A stretch of DNA of 64,000 nt from JABDMH01 sp050298535 (GTDB lineage Bacteria > Bacteroidota > Bacteroidia > Chitinophagales > Saprospiraceae), in the NCBI GenBank assembly GCA_050298535.1, contig JBNKUI010000105.1:310001-374000 (forward strand), in the 5' to 3' direction. Under the pieces are notes generated by a model. It saw only the letters and a list, made by a program, of their open reading frames with translations, had not been told where the DNA came from and made no database searches. The position numbers and the translations under genes were made by a program. Positions 52,390-61,071 of the stretch are shown here, piece by piece. The first letter of the stretch is position 1, and every line of letters starts with the position of its first letter.

Positions 52390-52851
52390 ATGTGGGATAT
52401 TATTGAGATCGGACCTCCTCAAATAGATGATGTCGTACCGTTATTTGACGCTTATCGTGTTTTTTACCGCCAGCCATCTGATCCCGAAGGTGCACGGAAA
52501 TTTCTCATGCAACGGGCCAAGCTGGGACAGTCCATTATTTATACAGCCTACGATTCGGAAGATAGAGCAGTGGGGTTTACCCAACTGTATCCCCTTTATT
52601 CATCTACCCGCATGGGTAAGGTATGGCTTCTGAATGATTTGTTCGTTGATCCTGATTACCGAGGCAATGGGATTTCTCTCCAACTCATCAAGCGGGCGAA
52701 AAAACTAGCTGTTGATACACGTGCCCTCGGACTACTGCTCGAGACAGAAAAAACGAATACCATTGGCAACAATCTCTATCCCAGAGCCGGCTTTCATCTT
52801 GAAACTGATACACACCATTATTTTTGGCCCAATGAGACACGAGGTGCATGA
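52390..52851 (+). CDS. GNAT-family N-acetyltransferase
   Basis: Acetyl-CoA-dependent acyltransferase of 153 residues. The core shows VWLLNDLFVDPDYRGNGIS with the acetyl-CoA pyrophosphate-binding R/Q-x-x-G-x-G/A type motif at YRGNGISLQL (about residues 95-104), and the C-terminal LLLETEKTNTIGNNLYPRAG typical of the family. The substrate, an amine or a protein, is not predictable. ATG at 52390; a tRNA-Val transcription unit begins just after its stop. Confidence 0.88.
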   Translation: MWDIIEIGPPQIDDVVPLFDAYRVFYRQPSDPEGARKFLMQRAKLGQSIIYTAYDSEDRAVGFTQLYPLYSSTRMGKVWLLNDLFVDPDYRGNGISLQLIKRAKKLAVDTRALGLLLETEKTNTIGNNLYPRAGFHLETDTHHYFWPNETRGA

Positions 52852-52868
52852 TTTTTTTGAGAGAAAGA

Positions 52869-52900
52869 TTTGGTCATGATTGTTTATGATTCTATATTTG
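52869..52900 (+). promoter_or_regulatory. Bacteroidota-type promoter of tRNA-Val
   Basis: TTTG at 52869-52872 (the -33 element TTG) and TATATTTG at 52893-52900 (-7 element, exact TAnnTTTG) are separated by 20 bases, the consensus spacing for the Bacteroidota primary sigma factor. Transcription should begin near 52907, about 30 bases before the mature tRNA-Val 5' end. Confidence 0.8.
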
Positions 52901-52937
52901 CAGGCCGCTAAAAGATGGCGGATCATATATTCCTTTA

Positions 52938-53012
52938 GGGTGCTTAGCTCAGTTGGTTCAGAGCACTTGGTTTACACCCAAGGGGTCGGGGGTTCGAATC
53001 CCTCAGCGCCCA
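52938..53012 (+). tRNA. tRNA-Val (anticodon TAC)
   Basis: A full cloverleaf can be drawn. The acceptor stem is GGGTGCT with AGCGCCC (one G-T pair), discriminator A at 53012. The D stem is GCTC/GAGC, the anticodon stem CTTGG/CCAAG with loop TTTACAC and anticodon TAC (52973-52975), and the T arm GGGGG-TTCGAAT-CCCTC. CCA is not encoded. It stands alone, with its own promoter (52869-52900) and terminator (53020-53052). Confidence 0.97.
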
Positions 53013-53019
53013 CTTCAGA

Positions 53020-53052
53020 AGAGTCAGTATAGTGATGTACTGGCTCTTTTTT
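53020..53052 (+). terminator. Rho-independent terminator of tRNA-Val
   Basis: AGAGTCAGTA (53020-53029) pairs with TACTGGCTCT (53038-53047) with one G-T pair and an eight-base loop, followed by a T run to 53052. It starts eight bases after the tRNA 3' end. Confidence 0.9.
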
Positions 53053-53108
53053 GTTTTAAGGATTCCTACTTTGGCCTCCAAGCATCGCCCTATAGGATCG
53101 AAATAGAT

Positions 53109-56069
53109 TCATCGCAATACCTCGAATCGTGCATCCTCACCCAATCCTTCCATGAAGTCGACATCCCTGTGCAGTGATCTCGCCTCAATAAGAGGATAGC
53201 CATGCTCAAAAACAACTTTACCCCGGATAGAGTAGTACCCCTTTCCTGTGATAGGATATTGGTGGAGGACCTGCGGAAAATGCACCGTATCAAAGTAATC
53301 ACCTGCCTGATCCAGCCAGGTGGCAAAACACATGTGTCCACCTCGCACTGTAGTGACAGGCTTTCGCAACACATAGTATCCCCGTATGGTAATGGTATGG
53401 CCTTCCAACTTTTGCAAATCACTGGCCCGGCAAGAGGAAATAGTCTGGGAGGTCATGAGATCAAAGGGGTCGCAGAGTGGAAATCCTAAAATTTCCAGTT
53501 GCTCCTTGGCAGTTTCGATAGCCGAGGGCTCGAGCATCGTCAATCCGATTTCGGTATCGATCTTTTCCTGAAAAAGGGTTTTCTGCCGAGAATACTTCGA
53601 TCTCGCATTCCGGGTAAATAGAAAGTGCTGTATGAGCTCGGAGCGATCTCTTGCCAAATTTCTTAATGCACCCACCCGTATAAGAATTTCCCATTGTTGA
53701 TAGCTTAGCTGCAATTCGGAGAAGACTTGATCCAATGTCCAATCTCTGACGACAGATCGAAAGGCAACGATGCGCTCAATGGACTGCTTCCTCAACCCTT
53801 TCACCAGATCCCACCCCAGATAGAGATCCTTGCCGATCAATCGGGTACGGTAGCTGCTCAGTTTCAGGCAAGGGGGGCGCACCCTGGCACCTAATTTTCT
53901 GGCTTCATGCACGTAAAACTCAGTAGGGTAAAAGCCTCCATGATTATTGATGACCGCCGTGATAAACTCTAATGGAAAATGAGCTTTTAGATAGAGGCTC
54001 TGCATACTTTCGGCTGCGTATGTGGCAGAATGAGCCTTGCAAAATGAGTAACCGCTGAAACTCTCGATCTGCCTCCAGACTTCACTAATCATTTCACGAT
54101 CTCTTCCCATATTGGTGGCGCCATCATAAAATTGATCACGGAGTTTATCCAATACTCGTGTCGATTTTTCCTTGCCGGTCATCAGCCTTCTCAATAAATC
54201 CGCTTGATACATATCGAAGCCTGCAAAGGCATGCACAATCCACATCACATCTTCCTGAAACACCATGATCCCGAAGGTATCTGCCAGACGATGAAATACC
54301 GGGTGGATATAGTTTGCCTTCCGATGGGGTGCTGTCTTCAAATCCAGGTACCTGCGCATCATCCCACTGCGAGCTACCCCGGGTCTGATAATGGAGGTTG
54401 CCACAATCAGATCCTGATAGGAGCGGCATTGCAACTTATGAAGCAGTCCGCGCATGGCCGGTGACTCGATATAGAAGCAACCCACCCAGGAGCCTTCAGC
54501 GAGCAGCTTTAGTGTGGCCGGGTCTTGCTTAATCATTTCCATATCATGGACATCAATATCCAAACCTCGATCCTCGCGGATACGCTCCACCGCTTCCATA
54601 ATATGTCCTATGCCACGTTGACTGAGCACATCATACTTGTGAAACCCCCATGCTTCAGCATGGTGCATATCTATTTGTACTGTCGGACAGCCCTTAGGCA
54701 TGATGCTGCGTACCGTGTAGGCAGGTAGGGGGTGCTCGGAAATGATGATCCCGCCCGCATGTATGCTGAGATGACTGGGAAGCAGTTGTATGTGTCGTCC
54801 CCAGGAGAATATTTTCTCCGCCAGGGGATGGTGCTTGTCTCTAGCCGTAGGTTGGTTCACTATCAAATCCAGGTCTGGCTTGCTAAGACCGAGCACTTTA
54901 CCCACTCCTCTGACGATCGATTTGCCCTTATAGGTCTGATACGAAGCCAGGAAAGCGACATGATCATGTCCAAAATAATCGGTCACCATAGATATCACTT
55001 CATCCCGGTCCTTCCAACTGAAGTCTAGATCAAAATCGGGAGGCTGTACACGGGAGCGATTGATGAACCTTTCAAACAATAGATTCAGTTCTACCGGATC
55101 AACATCCGTGATGTGCAGGCAGTAGGCCACCAACGAATTAGCACCGCTGCCCCTGCCCACATGGACTATGCCTGCCGCATGACAAAGGTCAACGATCTTC
55201 CATGTGGTGAGAAAGTAGGCCTGCAGGTTCAATTCGAAAATCAGGTGCAGTTCACTATCCAGCCGATCCTGCAGACTTTGATCTACGGTAAGAAAACGAC
55301 GCCGGAGGCCCTCATTTGCCAGGCTGGTTAGTAACTCTTCATCCGCTATGGGGGATGTGGTGAAATGCTGTCGATTCGTGCAATTTCTGGTAGCAAAGCT
55401 TACTCGACAGCGATCCAGCAGCTGATTGGTTTGATCCACCAATTCTCGGCAGTGTGCATATCGCATGGTAAGCTCACGCATGGATAACAGAAAGTCAGAC
55501 CGATTAGCAAGTAGTCCTTCATTGACCGTCGTCCATAATGTGCCCTGGTCAATACATTGCAGTAGTCGATGGACTCGATAATCGTCCTCTTCTTTGAAAA
55601 CCACGGGGTGCCATGCCACAAGTTTGTCATGATGATCTTTATAAACCTGCCGAGCCCGAGACCATTCTTCATGATTGACACCTATGAATTCATTCGGTCG
55701 CAGGTCCTCTATGGCGCAAGGTGCCGTACGGTAGATCACAAAAACGTGATCCCTCACCGTGGCACGGATCGGGTAGGTCTCTCCATGCAATGTGAAGCCT
55801 TCTACAATGTGGTGCATTGCAGATAGTCCTTGATCATTAGCGGCCAATAACACATATCGAAATGCACGGCCATCACGACACTCCACACCGATCACAGGGT
55901 GCAGGCCCATGCTCCTAGCCAGATCGAAACACTCCAAACTGGCAGATACATTATTGATATCAGTCAACGCAAATCGATCATACCCTGAGTGCCTGATCGA
56001 CTGCACGAGTAGCCTGGGACTCATGGTACCATATCGTATGCTGAAGTAACTGTGGCAGTTTACCAGCAT
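53109..56069 (-). CDS. dnaE2: DNA polymerase III alpha subunit, DnaE2/ImuC-like second copy
   Basis: C-family DNA polymerase of 986 residues, shorter than replicative DnaE (about 1160) and similar to the error-prone DnaE2/ImuC group. The N-terminal PHP domain begins NCHSYFSIRYG, where one His of the usual HxH pair is Asn, followed by ALTDINNVSASLE. The palm has the catalytic carboxylates in PPDFDLDFSWKDRDEV (about residue 343). A helix-hairpin-helix region and a C-terminal OB fold (ITIRGYYVLRKPVT) follow. It probably performs damage-induced translesion synthesis. It diverges from a GxxExxY gene and a LexA-like repressor; the Y-family partner ImuB is not in the window. Confidence 0.85.
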   Translation of the reverse strand: MLVNCHSYFSIRYGTMSPRLLVQSIRHSGYDRFALTDINNVSASLECFDLARSMGLHPVIGVECRDGRAFRYVLLAANDQGLSAMHHIVEGFTLHGETYPIRATVRDHVFVIYRTAPCAIEDLRPNEFIGVNHEEWSRARQVYKDHHDKLVAWHPVVFKEEDDYRVHRLLQCIDQGTLWTTVNEGLLANRSDFLLSMRELTMRYAHCRELVDQTNQLLDRCRVSFATRNCTNRQHFTTSPIADEELLTSLANEGLRRRFLTVDQSLQDRLDSELHLIFELNLQAYFLTTWKIVDLCHAAGIVHVGRGSGANSLVAYCLHITDVDPVELNLLFERFINRSRVQPPDFDLDFSWKDRDEVISMVTDYFGHDHVAFLASYQTYKGKSIVRGVGKVLGLSKPDLDLIVNQPTARDKHHPLAEKIFSWGRHIQLLPSHLSIHAGGIIISEHPLPAYTVRSIMPKGCPTVQIDMHHAEAWGFHKYDVLSQRGIGHIMEAVERIREDRGLDIDVHDMEMIKQDPATLKLLAEGSWVGCFYIESPAMRGLLHKLQCRSYQDLIVATSIIRPGVARSGMMRRYLDLKTAPHRKANYIHPVFHRLADTFGIMVFQEDVMWIVHAFAGFDMYQADLLRRLMTGKEKSTRVLDKLRDQFYDGATNMGRDREMISEVWRQIESFSGYSFCKAHSATYAAESMQSLYLKAHFPLEFITAVINNHGGFYPTEFYVHEARKLGARVRPPCLKLSSYRTRLIGKDLYLGWDLVKGLRKQSIERIVAFRSVVRDWTLDQVFSELQLSYQQWEILIRVGALRNLARDRSELIQHFLFTRNARSKYSRQKTLFQEKIDTEIGLTMLEPSAIETAKEQLEILGFPLCDPFDLMTSQTISSCRASDLQKLEGHTITIRGYYVLRKPVTTVRGGHMCFATWLDQAGDYFDTVHFPQVLHQYPITGKGYYSIRGKVVFEHGYPLIEARSLHRDVDFMEGLGEDARFEVLR

Positions 56070-56113
56070 AGGAAATCCATCTTTCTTTACCGCTTGACAA
56101 GATATAACACTAC

Positions 56114-56152
56114 GACGATAATTTCGTCTTTTTATGTCGAATTAATAGACAT
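56114..56152. promoter_or_regulatory. Two candidate operator palindromes between dnaE2 and the GxxExxY/repressor genes
   Basis: Within the 175-base divergent region, GACGA-N5-TCGTC (56114-56128) and ATGTC-N9-GACAT (56134-56152) are exact inverted repeats. They lie 45-83 bases upstream of the dnaE2 ATG, where they could cover its promoter, and about 90-130 bases before the other gene. A palindrome-binding dimer such as the XRE-S24 repressor encoded at 56674 is the natural candidate ligand. This is inference only: the two half-sites differ from each other, so they may serve different regulators or be chance. Confidence 0.4.
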
Positions 56153-56244
56153 TATAAATAAAACGATGTATCTTAGATTCGTTGATAGCCAATCTTATGA
56201 TATGCTATTAACGTATTCCTAAGACTGAAAAAAAAGAATTTGTA

Positions 56245-56649
56245 ATGGTAGAACATCGACTGACTAACATGATTTTGAAAGCCGCTTTTCGTGTACATAA
56301 GCAATTGGGCCCCGGCTTAATGAAGCAAGCTTATCAGCACTGCCTCTTGCATGAATTGAGAGGACTGGGACTAACCGTAGAATCGCACAAGGATATGCCT
56401 GTAACCTACAAAGGTCAGCAGTTAACGGTAGGATACACTTTGGATCTACTGGTAGAGAATAAAATCATTGTTCAATTGACTGCAACACCATTTACTGAGA
56501 TGCATAATGCCTCGATGCAGACCTATCTGAAAATGTCGGATTGCAAAGTAGGCCTACTTATGCATTTCAATGTCAGAGCCTTGAAAGATGGGGTCCGTCG
56601 AGTATTAGCAGATGCCACAATAATGCCCACCATGAAATCCGCATCTTAA
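56245..56649 (+). CDS. GxxExxY-family protein with degraded nuclease motif
   Basis: 134-residue protein of the GxxExxY family (PD-(D/E)xK nuclease-like fold). The fold is recognisable: ILKAAFRVHKQLGPGL, then YTLDLLVENKIIVQL and MQTYLKMSDCKVGLLMHFNV. The name-giving motif reads GLMKQAY, so Glu is replaced by Lys27. The active-site ExK reads QLT (Gln77, Thr79), leaving only Asp67 of the expected D...ExK triad. It is therefore unlikely to cut DNA and may bind nucleic acid or be a relic, although the frame is intact. ATG at 56245; the repressor gene follows after 24 bases on the same strand. Confidence 0.85.
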   Translation: MVEHRLTNMILKAAFRVHKQLGPGLMKQAYQHCLLHELRGLGLTVESHKDMPVTYKGQQLTVGYTLDLLVENKIIVQLTATPFTEMHNASMQTYLKMSDCKVGLLMHFNVRALKDGVRRVLADATIMPTMKSAS

Positions 56650-56673
56650 ATTCATCACATAATATAGGTAGCT

Positions 56674-57432
56674 ATGTTAGCAGAGAACTTAAAATATCTC
56701 AGAAAACAACGTAACCGCTCACAGCAGCAGGTTGCCGATGATCTTGATATTCCCCGCACCACATTGGGTGACTATGAAAGAGGACATACGGAGCCAAATA
56801 TTGAGACACTGGCCAAGATGGCTTCATACTTTGAAATCTCGATCGATGAATTGCTCTTATCAAATCTCTCTGATCAGAATATAGAAATCATCCGTGCCGA
56901 CAACATGAGAATCCTTGCGGTGTCGGTCGACAGCTCCAACCGTCAAAACATTGAATTCGTTTCTGCTAAGGCACGAGCGGGATATCTCGAAAGTTTTCAG
57001 GATCCCCACTACATTGAGGAACTGCCAAAAATGTATTTTCCCAGCATTCCTGAGGGGACCTATCGCGCCTTTGAAATACAAGGCGACTCAATGATACCCA
57101 TGATGCCGGGCTCGGTGGTGATTTGCTCATATGTGGAGCGACTTGAGTATTTGAAAAACGATAGAACCTATGTCATCGCAACACATTTAGATGGTATTGT
57201 GTATAAAAGGATTGTGGTGAATCCCGATCGATCATCTGTCACTGCCATTTCTGACAACCCGAGCTATCCTCCGTACCGAATTGCTTTTCGAGATATTGCT
57301 GAAATCTGGCAATACTATGCCCATATCAGTTTTACCGACGCCAAGCAGACCATCAGCAGTACGATGGAGGGACAGATTAGTGACATTCAGGAAAAAGTGA
57401 CCTATATCAAGCAGCAGCTAGAGCAAGCTTAA
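56674..57432 (+). CDS. LexA-like XRE-family repressor with S24 peptidase domain
   Basis: 252-residue regulator. The N-terminal helix-turn-helix (residues 1-60, with RNRSQQQVADDLDIPRTTLG) is Xre/cI type rather than the winged helix of classical LexA. The C-terminal S24 domain has the catalytic Ser139 in EIQGDSMIP and Lys178 in IVYKRIV, and a possible autocleavage bond Ala102-Gly103 in KARAGYLES; these spacings match LexA geometry. It could sense DNA damage through RecA-stimulated self-cleavage and control the divergent DnaE2-like polymerase gene and itself. The last 25 residues look coiled-coil. It lies 24 bases after the GxxExxY gene. Confidence 0.88.
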   Translation: MLAENLKYLRKQRNRSQQQVADDLDIPRTTLGDYERGHTEPNIETLAKMASYFEISIDELLLSNLSDQNIEIIRADNMRILAVSVDSSNRQNIEFVSAKARAGYLESFQDPHYIEELPKMYFPSIPEGTYRAFEIQGDSMIPMMPGSVVICSYVERLEYLKNDRTYVIATHLDGIVYKRIVVNPDRSSVTAISDNPSYPPYRIAFRDIAEIWQYYAHISFTDAKQTISSTMEGQISDIQEKVTYIKQQLEQA

Positions 57433-57452
57433 CCACTAAGCATTGATGGAAA

Positions 57453-58238
57453 TCACACTGTCCTTTTAATCATCAACCAGGGAAAGGGTCTGATTTCCTT
57501 GCCGAGCCACCTTGTGAATCTCGAGACCATAGCTTTTGGATGGTAGAGTACATTGTAGGGAATTCCCCCCAAATCATTCCAGCAATGGTGGTGGTAGTAC
57601 GTCGGTAGCTCCACTCCCAGTGAAGCAAAATAGTGCTTGGATCGTTCATGTGCCCGACAGGCAGCTTCTTCATCCTGGTAAATAGGAGAGTCCAGGATAT
57701 GAATCATGCCTCCTGGGGCCAAAAAAGTCAATAATTTCTTAATGAGACGATCCGGATTTTTAAAATATTGAATGGCACTCGCGATCACAATCGCATCTGG
57801 CGACACCGGTAAAATAAGACCTTTCGATTCAATATCACCGTTGACAAATACGGGTCCTTTAAAGAGTCTGGCAGCCATTTCAAGTTCGTACTGATTGATA
57901 TCGACTCCAATCACATCCTCTACTGTCCTAGACAGATAGTGTGTCAACCATCCATTGCCACATCCTAATTCAAGGACCGTTTTCTTCCGGTGGTCACGGA
58001 GATGATCTCTCAGTAGTGACGCTGATCTCAAACGAATTTGCCATTCCTTAGCCTGGGCAGGATCGGGCGCAACCTCAGGCAGATTCAGTATCTGCTCATC
58101 ATTTAAGAGGCGACTTTCACGACGTCTTATAGACAAGTAGCTCTCTGCAAATGTCCCTGCATGAGAAGTCATCTGAAAAACTCCATTCTTCTCCGGGTAC
58201 AATGATTCAAAACGGGCTAGGACCTGATCTTTTGCCAT
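57453..58238 (-). CDS. Class I SAM-dependent methyltransferase
   Basis: 261-residue methyltransferase. The SAM-binding motif I is TVLELGCGNGWLTHYLS (about residues 93-109), followed by the acidic loop IGVDINQYELEMAARL and post-motifs DAIVIASAIQYFKN and LAPGGMIHILDSP. An N-terminal helical extension (about 1-85) precedes the fold. The gene is encoded within the last 22 bases of the radical SAM gene, so they are co-translated and probably act in one pathway, for example modification of a lipid, glycan or secondary metabolite. Substrate unknown. Confidence 0.88.
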   Translation of the reverse strand: MAKDQVLARFESLYPEKNGVFQMTSHAGTFAESYLSIRRRESRLLNDEQILNLPEVAPDPAQAKEWQIRLRSASLLRDHLRDHRKKTVLELGCGNGWLTHYLSRTVEDVIGVDINQYELEMAARLFKGPVFVNGDIESKGLILPVSPDAIVIASAIQYFKNPDRLIKKLLTFLAPGGMIHILDSPIYQDEEAACRAHERSKHYFASLGVELPTYYHHHCWNDLGGIPYNVLYHPKAMVSRFTRWLGKEIRPFPWLMIKRTV

Positions 58239-59605
58239 AGCATACCCATTTTCGAATAAAAAACTTTAGAACCTAATAACAGCTTCCTTTTGTCATACCA
58301 GGGCGCACCATTCAGCTTGTGGAGATTCACTGCGGAAGTAACCCAACGAACTGCATGGTCATAGTAGGGTCTTCGATAGGTGCGTTGAAAATCGCGCTCG
58401 CGATCAGTGGACTGTTCCCAATTTCCATCCTCATTTGATAGTGTAGATTCTACTTCCTGAAAGAGCGAGGTACCCTTAATGGGGTATGCTACGGTTATCG
58501 TGAAATGGTCGGGATCTGCGGCTTTCAGATATTGCACAGTATCATAGATATCGGCTTCAGTCTCTCCAGGATATCCCAACATAATAAAAGTGCCTGCCTG
58601 GATGCCCCGTGCTTTGGATGCCTGAATCATCGATTCAACTTTAGTCACATCAACTCGACGGTCCATTCTATCGATGATTTTCTGAGACCCGCTTTCAGCG
58701 CCGATCCATACCCGAAAACACCCCATTTGCTTCAGCAAATCCAGTACTTCCTCATTCAGACGATCTGCCCTGGTAATGCACTCAAAAGAGATGGACAAAT
58801 TGGCCTTTTTCAGGATCCCTGCAAACTCGTGTAACCATTTGTGACTCACCGTAAAGACATCGTCAACAAACCAGAAGTGGTCGGGTTGGTATGTTTTGAT
58901 GAGGTGTTGCAACTCCTCCAGTACATGCTGAGGAGATCTTCTTCTATAGGATTGGCCATATACTGCTGTACTGCACCACTTACAGGTATACGGACAGCCT
59001 CGCTGTGTATTGATGCTGATAGAGCTACCTCTATGAAATTGCCTCCAGGTATCAAGATATTTTTCCAGATCTATCTTCTCACGAGCTGGCATGGGAAGTT
59101 GATTTAAATCTTTCATTTTACTTCGTGGAGCAGATCTTACCAGATCACCCGCTGGATCAAGAAAAGCAATACCATCCACCTCTAATAAACTGCTACCATT
59201 CTGTAGCGCACGAAGCAGCTCCAGCATACTCTGTTCACCTTCACCGATGACTACAAAATCACATCCCGTTTGGAGGTAAGCGACGACATTATAGGTAATG
59301 TCCGGGCCGCCTAACACAATTTTGGTTGCTGGCAGCACTTCCCTTGCCCACTTAATTAATCGGATCAATGGCACCTTGGTCATAAGGTTCACATACAGTG
59401 CCAACACATCAGGCTTTGCTTGCAGTACGACCTCTTTCCAGTCCCCAATCTTCATAAAAGTGGAATCCAATACACGGTTAGGGAATCCATTTTTCTCTAT
59501 CCATGCAGAAACATATAGAAGACCCAGAGGGGGATAGGGACGCATGATTTTCTGCTCCTTTGGATCTTCATATAGGAAATAGCCATGTGATAGTAATACC
59601 TGCAT
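58217..59605 (-). CDS. B12-binding-domain radical SAM enzyme
   Basis: 462-residue enzyme of the BchE/HpnJ-like class: an N-terminal Rossmann-type cobalamin-binding domain (about residues 1-150, including PDVLALYVNL and KIVLGGPDI) and a radical SAM barrel with the cluster motif RGCPYTCKWCSTAVYGQ (CxxxCxxC, about residues 204-211). Strand motifs FWFVDDVFTVSHK and FRVWIGAESGSQKIIDRMDR are typical. It contains no DxHxxG lower-ligand motif, which is common in this class. It likely methylates or rearranges an unactivated carbon. It overlaps the methyltransferase gene by 22 bases. The substrate may be a lipid or polyketide-like molecule; this is inference. Confidence 0.88.
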   Translation of the reverse strand: MQVLLSHGYFLYEDPKEQKIMRPYPPLGLLYVSAWIEKNGFPNRVLDSTFMKIGDWKEVVLQAKPDVLALYVNLMTKVPLIRLIKWAREVLPATKIVLGGPDITYNVVAYLQTGCDFVVIGEGEQSMLELLRALQNGSSLLEVDGIAFLDPAGDLVRSAPRSKMKDLNQLPMPAREKIDLEKYLDTWRQFHRGSSISINTQRGCPYTCKWCSTAVYGQSYRRRSPQHVLEELQHLIKTYQPDHFWFVDDVFTVSHKWLHEFAGILKKANLSISFECITRADRLNEEVLDLLKQMGCFRVWIGAESGSQKIIDRMDRRVDVTKVESMIQASKARGIQAGTFIMLGYPGETEADIYDTVQYLKAADPDHFTITVAYPIKGTSLFQEVESTLSNEDGNWEQSTDRERDFQRTYRRPYYDHAVRWVTSAVNLHKLNGAPWYDKRKLLLGSKVFYSKMGMLWQKIRS

Positions 59606-59760
59606 GTCAGATCGAAAGTATTTCTTTTAAATCGCTTGTGCTAACGTCTCTTCAGTTCTCTGTTCAGACATGTGAGATTTTACAGCCGAAGGCGGAGTTA
59701 GGATCATTAAAAAGTGGAGCTTTCAAATCAACCTGCTACATTTAATATCTAAGTTTCATT

Positions 59761-61071
59761 TTGGTGCCTAATAAACTGAAAACATTGTTTACATCTCCTA
59801 TGACCCTCACGCAAGGGCTACTAGTACTTTGTTTTTGGCTTCTCCCCTTCTCCTTTGAAATAACGGTGACCACTCACCGTCTGACCATTCCAACAGAACC
59901 GCTGCTTATACTGATTGCCACTACCTCTTTATGGTGGATTAAGACCATTGCTGCCACCGTACAGCAATATCGAAAATCACTGATACTAATCCTCTTATTC
60001 ATAGGATTCATTTGGTCTCTTATTGCTACGCTCCTTTCGGCAGATTTCGTTATTTCCCTGAAATATATCACGGTCCAATTCCTTCACTTCTATTGTTTCT
60101 GCCTACTTCCCTTCGTAATTTACCGACATGATTCCCGTTTTATCTATCCGCTGTTCTCCGGGCTCTTTGTCACGGTTTCAATAGCCCTAGGATATATCTG
60201 GTGGCATCATTATTCCTATGATCTTCGTCCCGACACGGCACAAATTGCAGGACACCCTTTCTTCACCGACCATACACACTATGGTTTGTTCTGGCTACTC
60301 ATGATACCTTTTGCATTAACCGTACCTGAGGAATTTTCCTTTCACAAAAGCCTGAAATGGTTTCTGCTGCCCGCATTGCTTTTGGGTGTCTTTCTTTCCT
60401 TTTCCAGGGCCATCTGGATCACGGCAGCCATACTTGGCTTCTTGTTCATCTTCTACCATTTCGCAAAGTTGAGATGGATCTTAGCGCTCGGATTGATCCT
60501 TCTTGCATCCTTCATTTTTACCTCCAATTTTGAGTCTTCCAAGCCTTCCCGAAGCGAGTCAACGATTCAATTGATAAAGTCACTGAAGAATCTTTCAGAG
60601 GATGTCAGTGTCAGGGAACGATTGAATCGATACATGGCCGCCATTCACATGGGAATCGATCGCCCGATTGCCGGATTTGGTCCCGGGACGTATCCCAAAT
60701 ACTTCATTCCATTTCAGGAATCAGAGCGAATGACAAGAATTAGTGTGACTACTTATGAAAGACATGAAACGGGTAGAGGGGGGAGCGCACATTCTGAATA
60801 TCTTAGAACCTTGGCGGAGGAAGGTTTTCCTGGTCTTATCTTGTGGATCCTAATTATCGTATGTATCCTCTCCCTGGGGATAAGTCGGCTTAATCATGAA
60901 GACTGGCTACTTCGAGGTGCCGTGGGTGCTGTGTTGATCTTCGCCATTCATGGCCTATTTAATAATCATTTCCATGATGACAAAATAGCAGCCATTTTCT
61001 GGCTAGCTGTGGCGATCATTATTAATAAATCCGTACAGCAGCAAAGGACTATTGCTTTATCACACGCGTAG
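59761..61071 (+). CDS. O-antigen ligase/polymerase-family membrane protein
   Basis: Polytopic protein of 436 residues with about 11-12 membrane segments and the Wzy_C/WaaL domain. The large extracytoplasmic loop contains AGFGPGTYPKYFIPFQ and the His-containing GGSAHSEYLRTLAEEGFPGL, both diagnostic. It attaches or polymerises lipid-linked polysaccharide on lipid A-core, a surface protein or an exopolysaccharide. The start is uncertain: TTG at 59761 or GTG at 59764, while ATG at 59800 begins directly before the first membrane segment. It overlaps the convergent SprB-repeat gene by 23 bases. Confidence 0.85.
   Translation: MVPNKLKTLFTSPMTLTQGLLVLCFWLLPFSFEITVTTHRLTIPTEPLLILIATTSLWWIKTIAATVQQYRKSLILILLFIGFIWSLIATLLSADFVISLKYITVQFLHFYCFCLLPFVIYRHDSRFIYPLFSGLFVTVSIALGYIWWHHYSYDLRPDTAQIAGHPFFTDHTHYGLFWLLMIPFALTVPEEFSFHKSLKWFLLPALLLGVFLSFSRAIWITAAILGFLFIFYHFAKLRWILALGLILLASFIFTSNFESSKPSRSESTIQLIKSLKNLSEDVSVRERLNRYMAAIHMGIDRPIAGFGPGTYPKYFIPFQESERMTRISVTTYERHETGRGGSAHSEYLRTLAEEGFPGLILWILIIVCILSLGISRLNHEDWLLRGAVGAVLIFAIHGLFNNHFHDDKIAAIFWLAVAIIINKSVQQQRTIALSHA

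Noticed and set aside
52990..53012. tRNA-Val 3' end as an integration (att) site
   Set aside because: No second copy of the tRNA 3' sequence, integrase or mobile gene is visible in the window.
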